The notes under the pieces: generated by a model | Database searches by the model: none | What the model was told of the DNA's origin: nothing | Seen by the model: only the letters and a program-made list of their open reading frames with translations | Assembly (NCBI GenBank): GCA_034620365.1 | Contig: JAQGEQ010000071.1 | Coordinates: forward strand, 4,526,001 to 4,590,000 | Source of the DNA: Pegea sp. RAD2-039 | Lineage: Eukaryota; Chordata; Thaliacea; Salpida; Salpidae | DNA: 64,000 bases | Direction: 5' to 3' | Program-made: the position numbers and the translations under genes | Shown here: piece by piece, positions 57,094-64,000 of the stretch | Layout: every line of letters begins with the position of its first letter | Position numbering within the stretch: the first letter of the stretch is position 1

Positions 57094-60000
57094 ATGTTTG
57101 ATCCAGGAGAAGAAGTTCTTATAGGTTCTTTTTCTTCGTATTTAGCTGAAGGAGACAAGTTATTTACAATTGGAAATTTTGTGAAAGCTCTAGTTTTTTA
57201 TAATAAGGTTTGTTGCACAATCATATTTTTCCGAATATTTATAAACAACTTAAATGAAAATAAGCGTATTAAATTTTTTTGGAATATTTGTTTACATTTG
57301 ATCAAATGATACTTTTGATGTATCAGATGTAAGAAAGTTAAATCAAATTACTTTTATGCTCTGCTTATGAAACTCTAATAATAATTTTAAAATATCTGAG
57401 TTATTTGTAATTAGCTTTAATCAAGTAATGTGAAAATAGTTAATGTTAATTACTGATAAATTTCAAGCTTGGTTTTTCGCTGGGTTTACTTAAAAAATTT
57501 TGTGGGTTTTTAATGTTAAAGTTTCTGCCTTTTGAAAAAAAAACTTTATTACTTTTATAATTAATTTTTAATAATTGTCTTAATCTAGTTTTTGTTTGAT
57601 TTTAAAAATCTTTCCTATAAATTATTAAAGTAAATTTATTACAACTGTTTTGTTGCATATAGCAAGTCTATGAAATTATTCTTATGAAATTATTTGTGTT
57701 TTAGAAATTTTATATCAAAAATCATATATACCAGTTTTTTATAATTTGTATAACTGTTTCTTTATCATAATTTATAATGTTTGGATTATTATTTATAAAA
57801 CTAAACAGTTGTAACGGCTTGTTTTAAATTATTAAATCTTTGTTTAATATTTTTGAACTAATATAACACTTTAAACATATTTGAAGTGAAAGTTTTCTAG
57901 AATTAAGAATGTCTGTTTTATTTTAAACTTTTAATAAGATGTTATATTAATGTTTGGAAAATATTGGTTACTAATTTAAATCAAAATTAGTTGAAAATAA
58001 ACTAGACTTAATATTTTATATTTATCATGCAACAAATTATATAAATTTTAGATAAAAACTCTTTTTATACATAGATATTTCTGCATTTTTAATTTTCATT
58101 GTTTTAATTGTTTACAATTTCTTTAAGTGATATTTTATTACATAGGCTCTTGAAATTGAAAAAGATAATCGGCTTGGGTTAGTTTGTCGTTCAAGATGCT
58201 ACTTACAGCTTGGAGATGCTCAATCGGCTTTGAATGATGCTGAGGCTTCTTTAGCTAATGACAAGGAATATTATCGAGTTAGTAATTAAATTGTCTATCT
58301 CAAGTTCAAATTTTTTGTTTATTTAATGATTTTAAGATTTATAGAAACGTTGTTAAAAATAACAAACATTTTTAAATATCTTTTTTAGGGTTTGTTTCAA
58401 AAAGCAGAGGCTCTTTATCAAATGGGGGATTTTGAATTCGCCCTGGTTTTTTACCACCGTGGTAATAAACTTCGACCAGAGCTAGATGAATTTCGATTGG
58501 GTATACAGAAAGCACAAGAAGCAATTGACAATTGTGTTGGAAGTATGTAAATCATATCTTCAATTTCTACTCTTAATTAGAGTTTATTTTTCTGAAATTT
58601 CTTCAAAAATACGAAATAATTTTCTGATGTTCGATTCAAGGTCCATCATCTGTAAAACTTGAAAGTAAAGGAGATCTCTCATTCTTTGATAGAATGGATG
58701 AAGGAAAAACTCCAGGGCGATCTCAATACAGGTCTTACATCGCTTTGAATCAACTTGAAAAACAAACATTTTGGTGATGATTACAGAGCCACTAAACGAG
58801 CTGGAGCAGGAAAAGGTAACCGGCAGCAAAATAGAGTTCAACAAAATACGAGCAACAAGACTGTGAAAGCCATGTTGGGAGAACTATATGCGGATAAGGA
58901 GTATTTGGAAAAACTAAAAAATGATGATGGTGACAGTTTGTTGACAGTATTGTCGGTTGCTTACGAGCTGGTTGATATCTTACAGATCTTAAAGTAAACA
59001 GCAACGGAGTCAACATCCACGATCTTGTCATTTCTGGGATACATTATCTAAATACAAGGTAATCTTCAATTTATCTTCTCTAGATTTTTCTGAATTGGTA
59101 TGTCTTGTAGAGCTGAGTTTTGGAGACAGCAAAAACCGATGTATGCTCGTAAAAGGGACCAGAAATTGATGCAAGGAAGGTGGTCTAGTAGACCAGAGAA
59201 AGATATCGAACCCACCTCTTTTATACTGAAGAATTTGGAACAAATCGATCGTTGTAAGTGGATCACCTTTCATCTAACTTGTTAATCATTAATCAATGAT
59301 TGGAAATATCGCTGGTTGCTTTAGTGGTCTCTTTTTAGCGGTGGGTCATATACAGGTTGTAGGGTTTTATAGTCCTTGGTCTATTTATAAGATTGCATAC
59401 CAAAAGGTCTTCGTATCTGTGATTTTTTCTGTTACTACTTAATATTTTGTGATTCTAATACTTGTATCTGTTTTTCTTTTTCATTTTCAAACATCAAATT
59501 ACTGCTAATATATAAATAAATATCGAAATTTTAGAAGTACAATAAAACGTCAGTTACGTCGATGCAGCACCTTAACATGTAAAAACTCCTCGGCCAACTA
59601 TCAACTCCGAAACTTGTCTTGCATACAAATATTTTGCTTGATTATGAATGATTCTAAACAAATCACCAAAAAACATATCAATAGAACTAATTGACTGATT
59701 TACATTTTAGATTTAGCTGAAGATAAGGCAAACAACAGTTTACAACTGGCCAAGACTACCTTAGGACAAGTGGACAGAATGTCCATTGATATTCTTCCTA
59801 ACAAAGATGATGTGATGGCAAATCTACACAGTTGTATCGGGAATGCTTATTTGGAATTAGGCAAGAACGAATTGGCTTTAAAACATCATCAAAAAGATTT
59901 GGAATACACAAACAACTGGTAAACATTTGATTAAAACTCCTCAGCGATTGACAGTTTTATTTTTTAGTCGTTATCTTGATGCTAAATCCCGAGCTTTAGA

Positions 60001-60722
60001 CAACCTCGGTCGCGTGTACGCTCGAATCGGTGAATTCCAAAACGCCATCAGCTAGTAAGTGTTGTCACTAGATGTCAGTAGATCGAATTGACAGTTTGTA
60101 AGTTGTCATCAACTGATCTTGTTGTAATTTAGCTGGGAAGAGAAGATCCCTCTGACGCGATCTTCTTTGGAGAGTACATGGCTCTTTCATGAGATTGGTC
60201 GTTGCTATTATGAGCTTGAACAGATCAGTAAAGCCAAGGAGTATGGGGAAAAATCGTTAGAAGAAGCGAAAAAAGCTAGTGATGAAGTGTGGCAATTAAA
60301 TGCCAGTGTTTTAATCGCCCAATCACAAAGTAGGAATTTACTCGATTTTGATTGGTCTATTCTTAAAATGTGATTCCAGCAAAGCTTGGTGAATTTGGTA
60401 AAGCGATCGAGTCTTTCCGAAGTGCCCTTGACATGGCTCGACTTCAAAACGACGAAGCTGCCCAATCTGCTCTTTCCAAGGCGCTTGATGACGTCACACT
60501 GAAGTAAGTCTCGCTTTCCATTTTGTAGCGCCAACTAGTGATTGAATATTTGCTACAGGAAGAGTAAAGAACTGCGTGAAGCTGATGAAGAAGCAAATGA
60601 AGTTGATCCTCTTCCTTCTGATGATGAAGTTGAAGAAGATGACTCATGTGTATGTTTGGGTCATAATGTCTAATTTTCCACGTGAGTTTTCTCCTCAGCA
60701 ACCTGATGAGTTAACAAATTAA
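57094..60722 (+). CDS. ODAD4: Outer dynein arm docking complex subunit 4 (TTC25)
   Basis: Tetratricopeptide protein that helps dock outer dynein arms on ciliary doublet microtubules (family knowledge). Exon 1 (57094-57207) encodes FSSYLAEGDKLFTIGNFVKA. After a 938 nt intron, exon 2 (58146) gives LVCRSRCYLQLGDAQSALND. Later exons contain YQMGDFEFALVFYHRGNKLR, GIQKAQEAIDNCVG, AMLGELYADKEYLEKL, FWRQQKPMYARKRD, HSCIGNAYLELG-type repeats, SRALDNLGRVYARIGEF, STWLFHEIGRCYYELEQ and WQLNASVLIAQSQ. These follow human TTC25 nearly collinearly. The C-terminus is a short acidic tail (DPLPSDDEVEEDDS) ending QPDELTN at TAA 60720-60722. That is much shorter than the long charged tail of the 672-residue human protein. 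One coding TGACGTCA sits at 60489. It appears intact. Confidence 0.93.
57208..58145 (+). other. Intron 1 of ODAD4
   Basis: 938 nt, extremely AT-rich. I see no exon, RNA gene or recognisable repeat. Confidence 0.6.
59287..59709. repeat. Possible old dispersed repeat in an ODAD4 intron
   Basis: This intron is long for the 3' part of the gene. It holds a segment (about 59560-59640) sharing GCACC-TAA-C, AAAAACTCCTC and ATATTTTGCTT, at matching spacing, with about 5725-5810 in the first spacer. The element type is unknown; a SINE-like or degenerate transposon fragment is possible. Confidence 0.3.
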
Positions 60723-61634
60723 CTTTTTTAATTTTCAGAAACTTCTGCACTTTAAGATTGATCAATTTTCCTACTTTTATGTAACTGTGTTTTGTAGATA
60801 GTTTAGTACTCGACAAGAACTATTGCTTATTTTAATCACTTATCGTTGTTTCATGAATACTTTTTGTGATCTATTAAACTGATCATTTGATATATGTGGC
60901 AAGCTTTCCAGCTTCTAAATTGATCTTCACTCTCAATAATAAACTACCATTAAGAAACAATTCTGTTTTTTAACTTCACATGAGATTTATGTTTAACAAT
61001 TTTATAACTTATTATCGACTTCTAAAAACTTCTATTCTAAAATGTGAATCAAGTGTGAAAAAGTGTTTTTAATTTATTCAAAATCACTTCAAAGATGTTA
61101 GATTAGCAAAGTTGTCTAGATTTTGTTTCAAATGATATTAATAACTGATCACGATTACATAATAGTCAAGTTACAGCTTAAAGTCTCAAGTTAAAATCTA
61201 ATTGATAATAAAAACTAAATTAAATAATATTTTAATCAAAATAATTACATTTTTGTCACTCAAATTTGTTCAGCTACCGAAATTGTTTAAGAATTTCATG
61301 CGTGTAAGTCTACTCAAATAAAAACAACAGAAACTTGTTTTAATCACCAAATTTAATCTTTGAAAGTTGGAAAAATTGTAAACATAATTAACGAGGAATA
61401 GGAATAAAACTATTTTGACTGGAATAGAATATAACATGTTCGAATCTTGTTAAATTTTCTAAATCATCTTAAACAGACGTTTAAAATCAAACGTGGAAAT
61501 GTCGAATGCACCAAAAAGAAAAATTTGAAGAGATCAGAGTGATATGTAACAACTCTGATCATAAATTAATAACCAATCTACTTATTTTCTTTCTCAGCAT
61601 AAAAACAAGAACTTTGTGACTTTGAACAATATAT
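60723..61634. other. Tail-to-tail spacer between ODAD4 and SEC61B
   Basis: 3' UTRs of convergent genes. An AATAAA at 60938-60943 fits ODAD4. I saw no canonical AATAAA close to the SEC61B stop on the minus strand. No gene in between. Confidence 0.55.
60938..60943 (+). terminator. Polyadenylation signal of ODAD4
   Basis: AATAAA about 215 nt after the ODAD4 stop. Confidence 0.45.
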
Positions 61635-63055
61635 TTAAGCTTTGGTATATTTTCCCCACATATGTAGTAAAAACACAGAAGAGATGAAAAGAATACTCAT
61701 AACTAGCACTGGAACAGGACCTCTGTAAAAAAATTAGGTTTAAACAGCTGGAAGTTGTAAAGGAAACATGTGCAAGATCACTCACACTTTCAAACCAGGA
61801 GAGTCCTCACTATAGAATCTCCACATGGTGCTATTACCACCAGTTCCTCCACCAGGAGTACTCTTAGCTCTGGTAGTTGGAGCAGCTTTACGTTGTCTAA
61901 CAGTAGCACCGGCTCCAGATCTTCAAAAGAAGGAGTCTCAATTTTGAGATGATGAAGTTTAAAGACTTACCTGGGAGCTCCAGCAGATCTTCCGGGAGAT
62001 CTGCCTCCTCCAACTGATGTTGAACTTTGAGAAGCAACCTACAAAATATGAAATCTTTAATTATGTGGGAAGGTTACAGATAGAAAACCAGATGTAGCCT
62101 AATAATATTTGAATTAGAAATATTTAGTTAAATTTGATATTCAAGATGAATATCTTAAAATATATTTCGAATTGTTGCATATATAATAAAGTATAAGAAT
62201 TATGTTTAAATATAGGTAATTAAAATAATGTTACCAAAGTAAAGCCTACTAAATAAATGTTTATATACATTCCACTAAAAATAACCAAGTTTAATAAATC
62301 AATAAATAACAAAATAATGAGCTACAGACAAAAGATAAGCTGATAATTTTATTTCTAATTTTAAGATCTAGATACCAATACAAACTATTATTAAAAATCA
62401 ATTGATAGAAATAAATAAATTAGTTTTAAATATAAAATATTTAACTATTAGTTTTATATACATTAATCAAATAATAAATTATATCAAAAAGATTTTAAAC
62501 TACAATAGTACATAATTAACAATATATATATATACAGTAGTTGATAGCTATATCAATAATTATCTATATAATTAAGTTTGTGATAATAAAAGGCTATTAA
62601 GTAAAATGCAGCTAAAAAAACAATTGTTCAGTCTTAATAGAGCTAATAGAAAATGATTAATAGTATAAAAAGTTGTTCAACCATCTACAAAGTTAATGTT
62701 GTATAGAATTCATAAGTATTTTAAATAAAAAATTAGAATAAATATAAAATTAATAAATCAACAATACTAATTTATTCTTATTCAAATATTGAGTGAAAAA
62801 AGTTTAACCTAATTATAAATTTTATGCAATTAGATAAACAAATTATTTGAAAAATACTTTTATACTAACAATATGAAATAAAAATTCTTATAATTTAAGT
62901 ACCTAATAATTAAAAATCATTAATAAAAACTAATATAATCTAAAACTATTTATGAAGTAAGTTATAAATACAAAAATAACATTTTAATAACAAGTTTGAA
63001 GATTAAGAGATAAAATATTTATCTAATCGTAAATAAAATAAGAAAAATTTACCAT
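61635..63055 (-). CDS. SEC61B: Protein transport protein Sec61 subunit beta
   Basis: Tail-anchored ER membrane subunit of the Sec61 translocon (family knowledge). Four coding exons on the minus strand: 63055-63053 (ATG only), 62038-61971, 61920-61786 and 61722-61635. They sum to 294 nt in frame, giving 97 residues (human 96). The N-terminus is Ser/Gly-rich ([16 protein letters not shown]), followed by [10 protein letters not shown] and the family signature [22 protein letters not shown]-terminal membrane anchor ([19 protein letters not shown]) ends KYTKA at TAA. The initiator is isolated: the GTAAAT donor begins directly after ATG and the intron is just over 1 kb. The start is supported by the phase-0 junction and by correct length. 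Confidence 0.95.
62039..63052 (-). other. Intron 1 of SEC61B
   Basis: About 1 kb, extremely AT-rich, with a short (TA)n stretch at 62522-62532. No exon or RNA gene seen. Confidence 0.6.
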
Positions 63056-63774
63056 TTTGAATTAAAGAAATTAGAAAATGACCCCGAAAGCGTAAAGTGA
63101 ATAAATGAAGTTTCAAACAACGCTTATGTGGCAAAAACAAAATATACACCAACGTAGCGTACATGAAACGTCACATAACAGGGTTTCTAACTTTTTTATT
63201 AAATATTTTTTGCTGCCATCAAGATTTGTTAAAAATATGGTGAATGGCTGACCTAAATAAAATATAAAAAATATGTCTAAAAATGTAACTGTATATATTT
63301 CAATTTAGCCTTAAGCTGTAGAGTAAAAAATAGTTAGAACAAAAATCAGTCTTTTTGTAGAATAAAAAAAGTTTATTGACTCATAAATCTTCTATTAAAG
63401 AATTAATAATTTGTCTTTGATCAAATAAGCAAATCATAATTTAAAAGTTGACATCAAGGTATTGAAAACTATTTGAGCTCAGGTTTTAATGTTTATCAGT
63501 GATTCTTATATCATAACATTCAAACTTAGGTCTCTTGAATTTTTTATTTTTGGTTTTTTGTCTCATTAATAACATTATATTTTAGTTTTGATCGTATGAA
63601 ATGTCTGTATAAATAATTTTAAAGTATACCATACAGTTAAATTTAAAATAAGATCAACAACTAGTACTAATACTTTATATAAATTTTGTTAATCAACAAT
63701 TTTGAAGACCAACATACTAAATTAAGCACTCTAGCTTTTATTTATGCTTTTACCCCCCTTAAAATTCAAATCAG
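63056..63774. other. Upstream region of SEC61B
   Basis: A less AT-rich stretch (about 63075-63185) directly upstream of the SEC61B start is likely the proximal promoter and 5' UTR. The rest is AT-rich with no supported feature. Confidence 0.4.
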
Positions 63775-63866
63775 CTTCACCAACACCTCAAGTAAAACCT
63801 CTTATTGCCCTGCCACTAAAACACGAATGTGAAACAATTGCAGCAGCTACATTAAAAGAATATTAG
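63775..63866 (+). CDS. Candidate terminal exon of an unrecognised plus-strand gene
   Basis: An acceptor (AAATCAG) precedes 29 codons plus two leading bases, reading SPTPQVKPLIALPLKHECET and then IAAATLKEY before TAG. Its base composition is clearly unlike the AT-rich flanks. No upstream exon was identified between SEC61B and this point. It could be a final exon of a small gene or a relic. Confidence 0.35.
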
Positions 63867-64000
63867 TTTACATTTATGATAAAAAAGTTTATAATAATCG
63901 TTTTTCTAACTAGAGTTAATTTTTATTGATTTATATATTTCATAGAATTCATTCGACCATTCAAAGTGTTTTGAGAAAAGAATTGCTGTTTTTTTATTTG

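Noticed and set aside
1-64000. tRNA genes, rRNA genes and CRISPR arrays
   Set aside because: No cloverleaf, rRNA core or regularly spaced repeat array was found on either strand by reading. Eukaryotic gene structure makes CRISPR implausible.

Overview
The window comes from an AT-rich animal genome, almost certainly a bilaterian invertebrate. It carries spliced genes, a somatostatin/opioid-type rhodopsin GPCR, GALNT7, EXTL3 and several motile-cilium genes. The lineage cannot be fixed from sequence alone; the many 40-60 nt introns would suit several compact-genome invertebrates. Gene assignments rest on my translating exons by eye and comparing them with remembered family sequences. Splice sites are inferred from GT/AG borders, reading-frame continuity and family alignment.

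Layout from left to right: a partial peptide-type GPCR (minus, 47-1756, running off the left edge); a long AT-rich spacer with one coding-like minus-strand exon near 3.4-3.55 kb; EXTL3, a heparan-sulphate-initiating glycosyltransferase (plus, 6923-12056, 17 exons that join into 931 codons plus stop); another spacer; a small 96-residue gene resembling PPDPF only loosely (plus, 15925-16424); two coding-like exons of an unrecognised gene (plus, 17019-21516) whose 4.3 kb intron holds a decayed LINE; the axonemal dynein heavy chain DNAH7 (plus, 22882-41894); CCDC180 (minus, 42885-48445, tail-to-tail with DNAH7); GALNT7 (plus, 50167-53661, head-to-head with CCDC180); a doubtful two-exon small gene near 55.7-56.2 kb; ODAD4/TTC25 (plus, 57094-60722); and SEC61B (minus, 61635-63055). 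A last coding-like exon lies at 63775-63866.

Three of the genes act in motile cilia: DNAH7 is an inner-arm motor, ODAD4 belongs to the outer-arm docking complex, and CCDC180 is a coiled-coil protein found in ciliated lineages. EXTL3 and GALNT7 are Golgi/ER glycosyltransferases, and SEC61B is part of the ER translocon.

The most striking observation is inside DNAH7. Two consecutive exons coding part of the region N-terminal to AAA1 are each present twice, in the order a1-a2-b1-b2. The copies have identical lengths (115/115 and 117/117 nt), identical splice phases and diverged but clearly homologous proteins. This predicts alternative motor isoforms. The second is a very strong excess of the palindrome TGACGTCA (31 copies by hand count, about 0.5 expected), concentrated in the exon-dense gene bodies, especially CCDC180, and present in both exons and introns.
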